Shown: positions 51,809 through 62,459 of the stretch, in pieces
How the letters are laid out: the number at the start of each line of letters is the position of its first letter
How positions within the stretch are numbered: position 1 is the first letter of the stretch
Source of the DNA: Colwellia sp.
GTDB lineage: Bacteria; Pseudomonadota; Gammaproteobacteria; Enterobacterales; Alteromonadaceae
NCBI RefSeq assembly: GCF_013214175.1
Contig: NZ_JABSPA010000001.1
Coordinates: 272,309 to 336,308, forward strand
Reading direction: 5' to 3'
DNA: 64,000 nt
Translations under genes and position numbers: made by a program
The notes under the pieces: generated by a model
Database searches by the model: none
Told to the model about the DNA's origin: nothing
Seen by the model: only the letters and a program-made list of their open reading frames with translations

Positions 51809-52780
51809 ATGACCATAGAAAAATCACAACTAAATGAACTGCATTGGTTAATGGAAATGTTGCATAACATTGATGTTGGTCTGGTAGTGCTAGATAAAGA
51901 ATTTAATATCCAGATATTTAATGGCTTTATGGAAAACCATAGCGGATTATTCCCCCGTGAAGCAAAAGGTAAGCTGATATTTGATCTGTTTTCTGAGATA
52001 CCTAGAGAGTGGTTTACCCGTAAAGCTGAATCGGTGTTTTTACTGAAAAATAAAGCATTTACTATATGGGAGCAAAGACCTTACTTATTCAAGTTCGATA
52101 GTTACCGCCCTGTAACGGGTAGTGCAGACTTTATGTATCAAAATACTACTTTTATCCCGCTACTGTCTGCAACGGGTGAAGTAAGTCACTTATGTTTACT
52201 TGTTTATGATGTCACCGATACAGCAATGCATAAACAAAGCCTGAAAAAAGCGAATGAAGAATTATCCATATTGAGTCAAACCGATGGCTTAACTCAATTA
52301 TTCAACCGAACGCACTGGGAGCAATGTTTATCAGCAGAACATAAACGCTGGAGCCGTAGCCAGCACTCAAGCTCTTTGGTGATGATCGATATTGACCACT
52401 TTAAGAATATCAACGATACTTATGGTCATATTGTTGGCGATGAAGTTATTCGTCACATTTCAGGCTTAATTCGCCACCATGTTAGAGAAACTGATATTTG
52501 TGGCCGCTATGGTGGTGAGGAATTTGCCATTTTATTGTCTGATACATCGATTGAAAATGCTTTTGTATTTGCTGACCGACTGCGTAAGGAAGTCAGTGAA
52601 GCTATTGTCAGCTATAACGATATTACGGTTAACTATACTATTAGTATGGGCATAGCTGAAGTTGATGAGAGTATTGAAAACCATGAAGTGTGGATTGAAT
52701 GTGCTGATGCAGCCTTGTATCGCTCAAAAGAAAGCGGTCGTAATAAAATATCTCTTCACCCTAAACAAACCAAAAAATAA
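51809..52780 (+). CDS. PAS-GGDEF diguanylate cyclase
   Basis: 323 residues from ATG 51809 (AGGA 6 nt upstream; ATG 51803 is too close). PAS domain at about 10-140 (NIDVGLVVLDKEFNIQIFN). GGDEF domain at about 155-315 with DGLTQLFNRTHWEQ, the active-site GGEEF in CGRYGGEEFAIL and an intact inhibitory RxxD site (RETD) five residues before it. Cytoplasmic; makes c-di-GMP from GTP with product inhibition. Terminator at 52826. Confidence 0.92.
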   Translation: MTIEKSQLNELHWLMEMLHNIDVGLVVLDKEFNIQIFNGFMENHSGLFPREAKGKLIFDLFSEIPREWFTRKAESVFLLKNKAFTIWEQRPYLFKFDSYRPVTGSADFMYQNTTFIPLLSATGEVSHLCLLVYDVTDTAMHKQSLKKANEELSILSQTDGLTQLFNRTHWEQCLSAEHKRWSRSQHSSSLVMIDIDHFKNINDTYGHIVGDEVIRHISGLIRHHVRETDICGRYGGEEFAILLSDTSIENAFVFADRLRKEVSEAIVSYNDITVNYTISMGIAEVDESIENHEVWIECADAALYRSKESGRNKISLHPKQTKK

Positions 52781-52825
52781 AGTGTAATTTTTAGCAGTTA
52801 CTATTTATAAAAGATGATCTCTAGC

Positions 52826-52851
52826 AAAGTGGCTTATCTAGCCACTTTTAC
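52826..52851. terminator. Rho-independent terminator
   Basis: AAAGTGGC (52826-52833), loop TTATCTA, GCCACTTT (52841-52848), then T. Between converging diguanylate cyclase and lnt. Confidence 0.75.
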
Positions 52852-52856
52852 ATTTA

Positions 52857-54458
52857 TTACGAAAACTTAAAACCTTTCAGTGTCATCAGTGGCAATAGTA
52901 TCATTAGCCATAAAATTAAATTTGGCCATCGACTGTATGGCGTATCGCCAGTAACAAACTCAACAGTACCTCTAAGTACCACTTCTTCGAACTGTGGCGC
53001 TATGGCGGTAACCTCACCTAAATGATTAATAATACCGGTAACGCCATTATTTGTCGCTCTAACTAAAGGGCGACCAAACTCTAGCGCGCGCATTCTAGCA
53101 ATTTCGAAATGCTGATGTGGGCCATGAGAGTCACCAAACCAAGCATCATTGCTTACCGTGAGGATCATATCTGTTTTATTGGTTAAGTTAGCCGCTAACT
53201 GTGTTGGGAAGGCTATTTCAAAACAGTTAAGTGGTAATATATGTAAGCCATTAGCCACTAGATTTGGCTGGATATAATTACCTGCAGTGAAAGACGACAT
53301 AGGTAAGTTAAAGAAGGGCGCTAATGGGCGTAACCACTCTTGAAAGGGTACAAATTCCCCAATAGGCAGCAAATGGCTTTTATAATATCGATTACTGTGA
53401 TTGTAATAATAACCTTGTTGGTCTTCAGCATTCTTTTTACCTAGAACAAGCAGTGCATTAAAATACTCTTTGCTTTCAAAATTATAATTAATTAAACCAG
53501 TAATAATGGCGCTATTATTTAAGATGGCTGAGCGGTTAACTGTACTTAAATAATCTTGAGCTGCTGGCTCAAGTGTTGGAATAGCTGATTCAGGCCAAAT
53601 AATAAGGTCAGCATCATAGTTTACTCGTGTTAAGTCGAGATATTTGAGCATGGTTGGCCATTCTTGTTCAGGCTGCCATTTTATCGATTGAGCAATATTT
53701 CCTTGAATAAGCGCTACTTTAGCGCTCTTTCCCGTTAACATAGTCCAACTAACTTGGCTCAATACCAAGCTGGTAACAATAACGATTGTCGCTAAGACAA
53801 CAGGAAAAATTAACCCTTTGCTAGATGTGGGGGTATTCGTGTCTTGGCTCTGCTCTTTAAATAAGGCCGACAAAATATTGTAAACTTTGACCAAGCAGAT
53901 ATTTAATATCAACACGATGCCGGTAAGGCCAACCTCACCGATAATAGGCGCAAAGGTTGCTAATGGACTGTCTATTTGGCTGTAGCCCAGTGATAACCAG
54001 GGGAATCCGGTTAATACCACTGAACGCAAATATTCACAAAAAAGCCAAATAGGCGGCAATAGCCACAAATTCACTTGTTTGTTTTTAGAAAAACGTGCTG
54101 TTAAGTAGCCAGCAAGTGCTGGGAATAAGGCTAGGTAAGCACATAAGCCAAGCATCAGTAGCAAAGAGACTATCAGTGGTAAACCACCAAATTGATCAAT
54201 ACTGACATGCACCCAGCTAATACCACTACTAAACCAACCAAAGGCAAATAAAGCCATTTTTTTAGCGGCTAGCTTAGGCGGAGCATGGCTGACTTGGTGT
54301 AGCATTATGCTAGGTAATATTAATGCTAGCCACCAATAGGAAAATGGTGCATAAGCAAAAACTAAGAAAAAACCACTAAGGAAGCATAACCAATGGTTTG
54401 GGTTTAGTAGTTTGTTTCTTATTGATTGAGAAATAGCGCCTTTGCTTATATTAGTCAC
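52857..54458 (-). CDS. lnt: Apolipoprotein N-acyltransferase
   Basis: 533 residues. Six to seven membrane helices in the first 240 residues, then the nitrilase-like periplasmic domain. Catalytic triad contexts: Glu in WPESAIPTLEP, Lys in YKSHLLPIGEFVPF and Cys in LNCFEIAFP. It N-acylates the lipoprotein N-terminal Cys, the last step of maturation. It overlaps corC by 8 nt and is the last gene of the miaB operon. Confidence 0.94.
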   Translation of the reverse strand: MTNISKGAISQSIRNKLLNPNHWLCFLSGFFLVFAYAPFSYWWLALILPSIMLHQVSHAPPKLAAKKMALFAFGWFSSGISWVHVSIDQFGGLPLIVSLLLMLGLCAYLALFPALAGYLTARFSKNKQVNLWLLPPIWLFCEYLRSVVLTGFPWLSLGYSQIDSPLATFAPIIGEVGLTGIVLILNICLVKVYNILSALFKEQSQDTNTPTSSKGLIFPVVLATIVIVTSLVLSQVSWTMLTGKSAKVALIQGNIAQSIKWQPEQEWPTMLKYLDLTRVNYDADLIIWPESAIPTLEPAAQDYLSTVNRSAILNNSAIITGLINYNFESKEYFNALLVLGKKNAEDQQGYYYNHSNRYYKSHLLPIGEFVPFQEWLRPLAPFFNLPMSSFTAGNYIQPNLVANGLHILPLNCFEIAFPTQLAANLTNKTDMILTVSNDAWFGDSHGPHQHFEIARMRALEFGRPLVRATNNGVTGIINHLGEVTAIAPQFEEVVLRGTVEFVTGDTPYSRWPNLILWLMILLPLMTLKGFKFS

Positions 54459-55329
54459 TCACTTTACCGTTTATTTCATGACCTTTAGCAACACTGATTT
54501 GAAGCATCTGTATTCGTCTACTATCGGCAACCAGTACTTTAAATTCGAAATGCCCTAAAGTAAAGAGCTCACCTTTTTGCGGTAAATGGTTAAACTGGCG
54601 TAAAACAATACCGCCAATGGTACCCGCGTCGGATTCATTAAAGCTACAATTGAAGTAGTCATTAAAGTCACCCAGTTCAGTAAGGGCTTTTACTAAGTAA
54701 ACATTTCCGGCTAGATGTTTAATTTCTTCTTCGATTTCGTCATCAGTTTCATCTTCAATTTCACCGACAATTTGTTCTAAAATATCTTCGATCGTGATAA
54801 CACCGGAAACACCGCCATACTCATCAACAACAATAGCCATATGATAGCGGTTAGAACGAAACTCTTTTAATAGCGGTTCAACTTTTTTACTTTCGGGAAC
54901 AATAATGGCAGGTCGAATGATATCGCTGAGCTTGAAGTCATCATGTTGTGAGCTAAAGCCAAAAGCCAGTAGATCTTTTGCTAATAAAATACCCTCAACG
55001 TGATCGATATCTTCATTAACAACGGGAAAACGTGAGTGACCAGACTCTAGGATAATTGGGAGGAATTCATCAAGGCTAAGGTTAATATCGATAGTAACCA
55101 TTTGTGAGCGTGGGATCATTATTTCTCGAACACGCAATTTAGAAACGTCTAAAACACCTTTGATCATTTGTTTAGTTTCAGGATTTATCAAGTCTCTATC
55201 TTGAGCATTGTTTAATACATCTACCAATTGATCTTTGTTTTTCGGCTCAGGTGTTAGAACTTGCATAATTTTATGCAATAAGGACTTACTGGCTGAACCG
55301 TTACTAGAGTGGGGGTTGTCAACGCTCAT
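54451..55329 (-). CDS. corC: CorC/YbeX CBS-domain protein
   Basis: 292 residues. N-terminal segment as in YbeX, two CBS domains (about 65-190: VREIMIPRSQMVTIDI and YGGVSGVITIEDILEQIVG), then the CorC_HlyC domain. No membrane domain, so it is the short YbeX form linked to magnesium/cobalt efflux and ribosome-related phenotypes in E. coli. Upstream ybeY is 99 nt away. Confidence 0.93.
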   Translation of the reverse strand: MSVDNPHSSNGSASKSLLHKIMQVLTPEPKNKDQLVDVLNNAQDRDLINPETKQMIKGVLDVSKLRVREIMIPRSQMVTIDINLSLDEFLPIILESGHSRFPVVNEDIDHVEGILLAKDLLAFGFSSQHDDFKLSDIIRPAIIVPESKKVEPLLKEFRSNRYHMAIVVDEYGGVSGVITIEDILEQIVGEIEDETDDEIEEEIKHLAGNVYLVKALTELGDFNDYFNCSFNESDAGTIGGIVLRQFNHLPQKGELFTLGHFEFKVLVADSRRIQMLQISVAKGHEINGKVSD

Positions 55330-55428
55330 GGAGCTATTCTTCTTCCTTTATTATATTCATAACATGTTATTAAACACGTTATGAATTAAGTTGTTCGTTA
55401 AGTATATTTGTTTAATTAATAGTTAAAT

Positions 55429-55896
55429 TTACTGTTCTAAGTAAGGGTTATTAATGCCTAACTTTTCTAAAATAGCAATCTCGATAGATTCCATTTCAAC
55501 GGCTTCGCTGTCACTTATATGATCAAAGCCAACTAAATGCAAGCAGCCATGAATAACAAGATGTGCCCAATGATCAAACAAGGCTTTGTTTTGTACTTGT
55601 GCTTCTTGCTTCATAACTTCAATGCAAATAATCAAGTCACCTAATAAGTTAAGCTCTATGCCATCAGGAACTTCAAAAGGAAAAGATAATACATTGGTTG
55701 GTTTATCTTTGCCTCTATATTGATTATTCAATTGCTGGCTCTCGGCACTGTTGACCAAACGAATGGTCAGTTCAAACTCCTGCTCAGGCTCACTCGTCAC
55801 TTCTGCTAAAGCACTATCAACCCATAGTTGGAATTGCGCTTTAGTGGGTAACTCGATTTGCTCGCATGCAATTTGTAGATCTATTACATGAGCCAT
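55429..55896 (-). CDS. ybeY: Endoribonuclease YbeY (16S rRNA 3'-end maturation)
   Basis: 155 residues. Zinc site [11 protein letters not shown] near 120, with [11 protein letters not shown] near 65. YbeY works in 16S rRNA maturation and ribosome quality control. Its start overlaps the ybeZ stop by 1 nt (TAATG), indicating coupling. Confidence 0.95.
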   Translation of the reverse strand: MAHVIDLQIACEQIELPTKAQFQLWVDSALAEVTSEPEQEFELTIRLVNSAESQQLNNQYRGKDKPTNVLSFPFEVPDGIELNLLGDLIICIEVMKQEAQVQNKALFDHWAHLVIHGCLHLVGFDHISDSEAVEMESIEIAILEKLGINNPYLEQ

Positions 55897-57005
55897 TAGC
55901 TTAAATTGCTCTTAGCATTACTTGCTTGTTGTGCATCTTTCTTTTCTTGCTTCTGTCTATTTATCTTTTGCTCATAACTCTCATAAGCGTCGACAATTCT
56001 GGCAACAACGGGGTGACGGACGACATCTTTAGACTGGAAGAAGTTGAAACTAATGCCGGGGATATTTTGTAAAACTTCAATGCCGTGGCGAAGACCAGAC
56101 ATTTGATGACGAGGTAAATCCACCTGCGTAATATCACCTGTTATAACAGCACGCGAGTTAAAACCAATACGGGTTAAAAACATCTTCATTTGTTCAACCG
56201 TGGTATTTTGACTTTCATCTAAAATAATAAAGGCATCATTCAGCGTTCTGCCACGCATATAAGCAAGTGGTGCAATCTCTATGACATTACGCTCTATCAG
56301 TTTTTCAACTCTTTCAAAGCCAAGCATTTCAAAAAGAGCATCATAAAGCGGTCTTAAATAAGGGTCTATCTTTTGGGATAAGTCGCCAGGTAAGAAACCT
56401 AGTTTCTCACCTGCTTCTACGGCAGGTCTAGTGAGTAAAATACGACGCACTTCTTGACGCTCTAATGCATCTACGGCACAGGCCACAGCTAAATAGGTTT
56501 TACCGGTACCTGCAACACCTACGCCAAAGGTTATATCATTGGTAATGATGTTTTGCACATAAGCTTGTTGGTTACCATTGCGCGGTTTAACGACACCACG
56601 CTTGGTTTTAATGGTTACCATATCATCGAACTTTTTATCTAATTGATTATTTAACTCGGCTGATATTTGATCCTTAACAGGCTCTTGCTCGAGACAATCA
56701 GCTTCTAGAATGGCTAAATGCACCATTTCTGGAGAGATGATATTACTATCGCCTTTTACTTCTTGGCTTTCAAGATAAAGACCTTTGAGAACTTTAACCA
56801 CAGCCTGACAATTTGACGGTTTACCAACGACGGTAAACTCATGACCTCGGTAACTTATCTCTACACCTAAGCGGCGTTCGATAGTTTTTAAGTTATCATC
56901 CATAGGGCCACATAAGTTTGCTTGCCTATGATTGTCTACAGGCTCCAAGTTAAAAACTTCTCGGCTTAACTTTCGTGACTTAGTCGTTGCTGTGGTCAAA
57001 TTCAT
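55896..57005 (-). CDS. ybeZ: PhoH-like ATPase YbeZ
   Basis: 369 residues from ATG 57005 (an upstream TTG at 57044 is in frame). Walker [13 protein letters not shown] near 165 and Walker [12 protein letters not shown] near 260, preceded by a KH-like region in the first 120 residues. YbeZ is a phosphate-starvation-type ATPase that acts with YbeY. It lies 46 nt after miaB; start choice is moderately certain because the GCGGAA motif is only 1-2 nt from the ATG. Confidence 0.92.
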   Translation of the reverse strand: MNLTTATTKSRKLSREVFNLEPVDNHRQANLCGPMDDNLKTIERRLGVEISYRGHEFTVVGKPSNCQAVVKVLKGLYLESQEVKGDSNIISPEMVHLAILEADCLEQEPVKDQISAELNNQLDKKFDDMVTIKTKRGVVKPRNGNQQAYVQNIITNDITFGVGVAGTGKTYLAVACAVDALERQEVRRILLTRPAVEAGEKLGFLPGDLSQKIDPYLRPLYDALFEMLGFERVEKLIERNVIEIAPLAYMRGRTLNDAFIILDESQNTTVEQMKMFLTRIGFNSRAVITGDITQVDLPRHQMSGLRHGIEVLQNIPGISFNFFQSKDVVRHPVVARIVDAYESYEQKINRQKQEKKDAQQASNAKSNLS

Positions 57006-57051
57006 TTCCGCTTTGTTAAATTTTAAGTGCTTAATACTGCCCAATGGGCTG

Positions 57052-58494
57052 CTATGGTGTAAAAGTACCTACACCTAATTCATCTAGGTTACTTGGCGTT
57101 GCCGTGTGGTGATTATTCGCCAAAATATCAGCAGGGGAATGGGCGATTCGCAGACCCATGTCTTTTTCTTCACGGACTAAATCACCACGTAAAGAGTTGG
57201 CAATTACATCGGTAATTTTGATATCGACAAATTGGCCAATAACACTATGTGGTGCAACAAAGTTAACCGTACGGTTGTTTTCTGTTTTACCACGTAATTC
57301 CATTGGATTTTTTCTTGACGGACCTTCAACCAGAACACGCTGCTCAGTGTTTAGCATTTGTCTGGCAATACGTAATGCTTGATGTGTTATTTGGTCTTGT
57401 AGAAGTTTCAAACGATCTTTTTTCGTTTGATCGCTAATATCATCAGGTAAATCCGCTGCTGGCGTACCAGGACGAGCGCTATAAATAAAGCTGAAGCTTA
57501 TATCAAAATCTACCGCTTTAATTAAGTCCATAGTTGCCTTGAAATCTTCATCGGTTTCACCCGGGAAGCCGATAATAAAATCAGAAGACATAGATAAATC
57601 AGGACGTACTTTTTTCAGCTTACGTACTTGAGATTTATACTCAATGGCGGTATGACCACGCTTCATTTGCGTTAGGATGCGATCACAACCACTTTGAACC
57701 GGAAGATGCAGGTGGTTTACTAGTTCAGGCACATCAGCATAGGCTTCAATTATGTCATCAGTAAATTCAACCGGGTGCGAGGTGGTATAACGAATACGAT
57801 CGATACCATCGATAGTAGCAACCAAACGTACCAGGTCAGCAAAACGACAAATACTGCCATCGTGTGTTTCACCACGATAAGCATTCACATTTTGACCTAG
57901 TAGGTTTACTTCACGTACGCCTTGCGCAGCAAGTTGCGCGATTTCATAGAGCACATCATCAAGAGGACGACTAACTTCTTCACCACGGGTGTAAGGTACT
58001 ACGCAGAAGGTACAGTATTTACTACAGCCTTCCATAATAGAAACAAAAGCACTAGCGCCGTCAGCTTTAGGCTCAGGCAGACGGTCGAATTTTTCAATTT
58101 CTGGAAAGCTAACATCAACAACGGGACTCTTTGATTGTTGAACTTGATTAATCATTTCAGGTAAACGATGTAGGGTTTGCGGGCCAAAAATCATATCAAC
58201 AAAAGGTGCTCGTTTACGTATTGCAGCACCTTCTTGTGAGGCAACACAGCCACCTACACCAATAAGTAAATCAGGCTTAGTCTCTTTCAAACGTTTCCAA
58301 CGACCTAGTTGATGAAAGACTTTCTCTTGTGCTTTTTCGCGAATAGAGCAAGTATTAAGCAAAATAACATCAGCTTGTTCCGCTTCGTCAACCAAGGAGT
58401 ATCCATGGGTTGAATCCAACAATTCTGCCATCTTTTGCGAGTCATACTCGTTCATTTGACAGCCCCAAGTTTTGATATATAGCTTCTTACTCAT
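57052..58494 (-). CDS. miaB: tRNA-2-methylthio-N6-dimethylallyladenosine synthase
   Basis: 480 residues. N-terminal cluster cysteines in [18 protein letters not shown] and GGCVASQEG; radical-SAM motif CSKYCTFC near 157; TRAM domain in the C-terminal 80 residues. It adds the methylthio group to i6A37 in tRNAs reading U-starting codons. First gene of miaB-ybeZ-ybeY-corC-lnt, as in E. coli. Confidence 0.96.
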   Translation of the reverse strand: MSKKLYIKTWGCQMNEYDSQKMAELLDSTHGYSLVDEAEQADVILLNTCSIREKAQEKVFHQLGRWKRLKETKPDLLIGVGGCVASQEGAAIRKRAPFVDMIFGPQTLHRLPEMINQVQQSKSPVVDVSFPEIEKFDRLPEPKADGASAFVSIMEGCSKYCTFCVVPYTRGEEVSRPLDDVLYEIAQLAAQGVREVNLLGQNVNAYRGETHDGSICRFADLVRLVATIDGIDRIRYTTSHPVEFTDDIIEAYADVPELVNHLHLPVQSGCDRILTQMKRGHTAIEYKSQVRKLKKVRPDLSMSSDFIIGFPGETDEDFKATMDLIKAVDFDISFSFIYSARPGTPAADLPDDISDQTKKDRLKLLQDQITHQALRIARQMLNTEQRVLVEGPSRKNPMELRGKTENNRTVNFVAPHSVIGQFVDIKITDVIANSLRGDLVREEKDMGLRIAHSPADILANNHHTATPSNLDELGVGTFTP

Positions 58495-58657
58495 TTACTT
58501 CACTCTTCACACACAAATTGTCCTGGAAAATGCCTAAGCAATCCCAGCACAGATAAAAGGAGGCGTATTTTATACCAATTGCAGACTAATTTCGAATTAA
58601 TAAGGCAACTAGTTGTAAATGTCTTCATTATTTTGAGTTTTGTATGGGAATGACAAA

Positions 58658-61477
58658 CTAATTCAAGGTCATTAGTGGGAAGCTTATTACTAGCTGACTA
58701 CTGCCGTCATCGTTTGAAAACGTATTAAGCGAGGCGTGATGTTTATTGATGATTTGACGAATAGTATAGCTAGCAAGATCGAAATGAACTTTACTGGTGA
58801 GTTGGCTAAATGAGTCATTGTCGCTATTAACGGTAAGCCATAGTTTTTGTTTGACCTCTTTTAACGTCAGGCTAAAGTTTCCTGCTTCGCTTTTGAAGGT
58901 GGCAGACATGATTGCTTCAAATATCACCTTATAGACATCAGCCTTTAATTCATAAGTAAGGCTATCCACTTTATCATCAAGATTAACGTGCAAGTTAATT
59001 TCGTATTTGCTATGGATATACTCAGCTAAAAAAGGAACCGCTATTGCTAAGGTTTTTCCGGCAAGGTTGTCAGGCTCTTGGCTAATAATACTCTCTTTAA
59101 GTATCGAGATAGTCTTCTCAATTAATTGCTTACCTTGTTCTAAGTCATTACTTGCTAGCGATGTGGACGTCAGTTGCAAATTTCGTTGAATGGTTTTCAT
59201 CACTCGACCGTAATTTCGCATGTCATCTTTCAGTAAATGATGAATACGTTTAATTGATTTTGCCCGTAAAAAAAGTAACCAAGAAGCCAATAACACGATA
59301 AATGATATTAATATGACATAGAGGATTCTCAGTTCTACCGTCCAATACCATGGATAAGCAACATGAATTTCGGTATATGCTTTATTGTCGCTCCATTGAC
59401 CTAAGCTATTGGTTGCCATTATTTCTATATTATAATCACCAGAAGCAAGACCTGTTAGGGTTAGTTGAGAGCCACTTATTGCTTGCCAACGATGATTATT
59501 GATTCGATATTGGTACTTTTTAGCCAAACCAGGACGGTAATCTAGGCTAGCCAAATCTAAGGTGATTAAGTCATTACTACTCGCCACTTTAATCGTTTTG
59601 TTGAGTAAGTAGGATTCACCTGAAACAGTGGTTTTACTGATAAGTATATTAGGATTAAACACAGGCTGCTTGGCTAAATCTAACTCTAATATCCCACCGT
59701 AGTGAGAAGAATATAAAATATCATTATGTATTAAGCTACTACCAATAAAAGAATACTCTCCGGTATTTTCCAACATGCTTAGTTGATAGTTCTTAGGGTT
59801 TAACCTATATAGGCCAGGTCTGGCTGATGCCCATATTTCATTTTTTTCGATCAGCAGACCACTAAAGCTAATCCCTTGGCCAATATGAGCTAATAACTGC
59901 CCCTGTAGGTTAAGCGCAAAGATACCATCGCCCAGAGAGGCGGCAAATACTTTGTTTTCAGCAAGGGCTATGGCAACTAATTTTTTACCGCCAGGAATTT
60001 CAACATTTGTTATTACTCCTGTATTTGAGTCATAGATATCAAGACCTTTTGCTGTGGTTAGCCACACCTTTCCATTGGCTAAAGGTAAAAGGTCAATAAC
60101 TTCTGAACTACTTAGCCCATCTTCGGACTTTATATTCCAGATGACTTTTTGTTTCGCTAAGTCGTATGCATATAAACCATTGTCATTGGTGGCAATATAC
60201 AGCAAGTTATCTTTGTATTTTAACTTTAAAATCAACTTATTATTATCAGGAAAAGTCACTCTGCTTACTTGCTGTGAGTCCCTATTTAGTTGCCATAACC
60301 CGTCAAAAGTAGCAATAAATAACTCATATTCAATCACTGCTAAATTAGTTATTTTTAATCCTTTTGAAGTGAATTTATTATTACTATTTTCATCAAATAT
60401 CTTACTAATGAAATTCTGTAACCCTAGGCCATAACTACCAATAATTATTTCATTATTGAGTAGGGCGATTTCATTGGCATTAGTCTTAATATCAAATACT
60501 TTCGGGTGATCTTTAATGCTACTTTCATACAACCTATCAATTCCTTGGTTACTAGCTAGCCACAGTACACCTGAGCTATCATGTAACATGCTAAGTACCC
60601 TGCTTGCCTCTATTTTTTCAAAACGATGCGGTAGTTTCTTTAAATCACTCGCCGAATATTTATTTATCACGCCCTGAGTACCAACGGTAAAAAAACTGGC
60701 TTGGTTATAGTGTTTAGCTACTTGAGAAATACTTTCCTTTACGGTGAGGGAAACCTGCTCACCAAGATCGTTTATCGCATAAATGCGGCTGGCTGTGATG
60801 GCTATTAGGGTATTGTTAAGAGCTAAAGCAGTTGTGATGGGCTGGCTAATAAGCCTAACTAATTTGCTATCTTGAAGTTGGTATAGCCCAGAATTACTTG
60901 CTATATAAAGCTTCTCTTTAGTATGAACTATTTTATTTACAGCTATATCATCGGCAATTAAATTTACTTTTTTTGTTTTTGGTTGATATCTATAAAAGCT
61001 ACTAGGCGTTTGAAAATAGTAATAATTCTCTCGAAAAATAGCCACTTCATAAAAACTATTGTCATCAACCTCAGAAACTATGGCTTGTGCTTGTCCCGTT
61101 TTAGTATTCATGCGCCATAAACCATGAGTTTCGGTTGCCATTAATAAAAAATCATTGTCTTGGGCAAAATCATGTACCCAGTTAAACGGTAGCAGGTGCT
61201 TAGGGTTATCATAAGAGAAATTGATGCTTTTCTCGCCATCAAAACGCGTTAAACCTTGCTGACCACCAAGCCAAATAAAGCCTTGCTGGTCTTGAAGTAT
61301 TTTATTAATATTGGTGAACTTGTTTAGTTCAAAAGAATCGCGAGCAAAGCTGGTGTTGGCAGGTAGAAAACTCAAAAAGCCAATCAATAAAAAAACACCA
61401 GCTAAATTGAGTGGCGCAACATTGCGCCACTTTAATAACATAAAGCTAAATAACCGACGGTATATTTTTATTTTCAT
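58658..61477 (-). CDS. Two-component-regulator-propeller sensor with histidine-less kinase-like tail
   Basis: About 939 residues from ATG 61477; the frame is also open to ATG 61522. Signal peptide to NTSFA, then two seven-bladed propellers of repeats such as GFIWLGGQQGLTRFDG, GVLWLASNQGIDRL and KVWLTTAKGLDIYD (about 45-640), a Y_Y_Y domain (about 650-725, KYQYRINNHRWQAI), a membrane helix (about 725-745) and a cytoplasmic tail. The tail has the dimerisation helices and ATPase-like layout of NarX/DesK-type kinases, but the phospho-acceptor position reads TIQRNLQ, with no His, and the G boxes are not evident. It may sense an extracellular polymer and signal by another route, or be inactive. Confidence 0.78.
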   Translation of the reverse strand: MKIKIYRRLFSFMLLKWRNVAPLNLAGVFLLIGFLSFLPANTSFARDSFELNKFTNINKILQDQQGFIWLGGQQGLTRFDGEKSINFSYDNPKHLLPFNWVHDFAQDNDFLLMATETHGLWRMNTKTGQAQAIVSEVDDNSFYEVAIFRENYYYFQTPSSFYRYQPKTKKVNLIADDIAVNKIVHTKEKLYIASNSGLYQLQDSKLVRLISQPITTALALNNTLIAITASRIYAINDLGEQVSLTVKESISQVAKHYNQASFFTVGTQGVINKYSASDLKKLPHRFEKIEASRVLSMLHDSSGVLWLASNQGIDRLYESSIKDHPKVFDIKTNANEIALLNNEIIIGSYGLGLQNFISKIFDENSNNKFTSKGLKITNLAVIEYELFIATFDGLWQLNRDSQQVSRVTFPDNNKLILKLKYKDNLLYIATNDNGLYAYDLAKQKVIWNIKSEDGLSSSEVIDLLPLANGKVWLTTAKGLDIYDSNTGVITNVEIPGGKKLVAIALAENKVFAASLGDGIFALNLQGQLLAHIGQGISFSGLLIEKNEIWASARPGLYRLNPKNYQLSMLENTGEYSFIGSSLIHNDILYSSHYGGILELDLAKQPVFNPNILISKTTVSGESYLLNKTIKVASSNDLITLDLASLDYRPGLAKKYQYRINNHRWQAISGSQLTLTGLASGDYNIEIMATNSLGQWSDNKAYTEIHVAYPWYWTVELRILYVILISFIVLLASWLLFLRAKSIKRIHHLLKDDMRNYGRVMKTIQRNLQLTSTSLASNDLEQGKQLIEKTISILKESIISQEPDNLAGKTLAIAVPFLAEYIHSKYEINLHVNLDDKVDSLTYELKADVYKVIFEAIMSATFKSEAGNFSLTLKEVKQKLWLTVNSDNDSFSQLTSKVHFDLASYTIRQIINKHHASLNTFSNDDGSSQLVISFPLMTLN

Positions 61478-61898
61478 GCGCTTCTTTGCCACAGGCAACA
61501 AATATCTTTGGCATACAATCATCGTTAGCTGGTTTTTGCACTAGCATATAAGTGGGTTTACGTGGGTCACTAAGTTCTTGTTTTTCATTCCAAGCTTTTT
61601 GAATCTTATCAGCAAACTCTTGCCCGTATTTAACGGCAAAACCGGTAACTAACATCTCAACACCAAAGTCATCCATAATCATCATAGTATTGTTGTGGAA
61701 GCCACTGGTGCTATCAAAATTTATATCTACGGTGAGGATTTTATTGTTTGGCAATACCAAGTCGGCACGAAGTTTTGCGACTATCGCTCTATCTTCGTGA
61801 GCTTTTAAATTGGTACGGTTAGGTTTTTCGGTAAAATCGTATACTAAATTGATATCATCTGTGATGTGTAAATGTTTTTGTTTTCTTAATGCTGACAT
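61446..61898 (-). CDS. Hypothetical protein, 150 residues
   Basis: No family recognised. Cytoplasmic, with no signal or membrane helix; rich in beta-strand-like segments (ILTVDINFDSTSGFHNNTMMIM) with a helix YGQEFADKIQKAWNEK and two Cys residues late (DDCMPKIF, FVACGKE). ATG 61898. Its last 32 nt overlap the start of the propeller gene on the same strand, so the two are likely cotranscribed and coupled. Confidence 0.7.
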   Translation of the reverse strand: MSALRKQKHLHITDDINLVYDFTEKPNRTNLKAHEDRAIVAKLRADLVLPNNKILTVDINFDSTSGFHNNTMMIMDDFGVEMLVTGFAVKYGQEFADKIQKAWNEKQELSDPRKPTYMLVQKPANDDCMPKIFVACGKEAHENKNIPSVI

Positions 61899-62459
61899 AG
61901 CTATTTCCTTATTATTTAAATTTAGAATCTAAAACAATATATTCTGACTGTGTGCTGCTACTATTTGACTTGTAAAAAAGTTCAGCTGACGGTTGATTTT
62001 TTCAAGCACGATCAGAATATTAGAGCAAAGATAATATACCCATGTTTTTAATAGTAAACAAGTTTTAGTGGTAAAGAGTAAATGAGTGTCGTGGAATTAT
62101 GGCACTAGCTATTTTTAATGTAGCGTACTCACAAATTGACTCCTTTGATGATAATTAATCAGTCAATACGAACACCAAAATCGATATTTTTCTGTGCCTT
62201 GACGAGAATATAAGGGTATCACTGTAACCTTAAAAAAAGTATGTTCATAAGCTTGCTGGTAATTTTAGTAATTCTGAACGATGTTCTCTTACCGTTATCG
62301 TCAACGGGCTGCTCATTTTAGGTCTGTAAGCCAGTGTTTACTCTAAACTCTTGGGCTAAAGTGATGTACTTACATGATTAATGTAATAAAGCAGTCGAAA
62401 ATAGCCTTCCGCTTGGGTAAAATAAAGCCATATTACAATATTGTTGTGAATTCTAAAGT
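61899..62459. other. 561-bp intergenic region before ubiF
   Basis: Divergent region between the 150-residue protein gene and ubiF. AT-rich; I see no ORF above 40 codons, tandem repeat or convincing hairpin. Promoters for both genes are expected; none could be placed with confidence. Confidence 0.5.
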
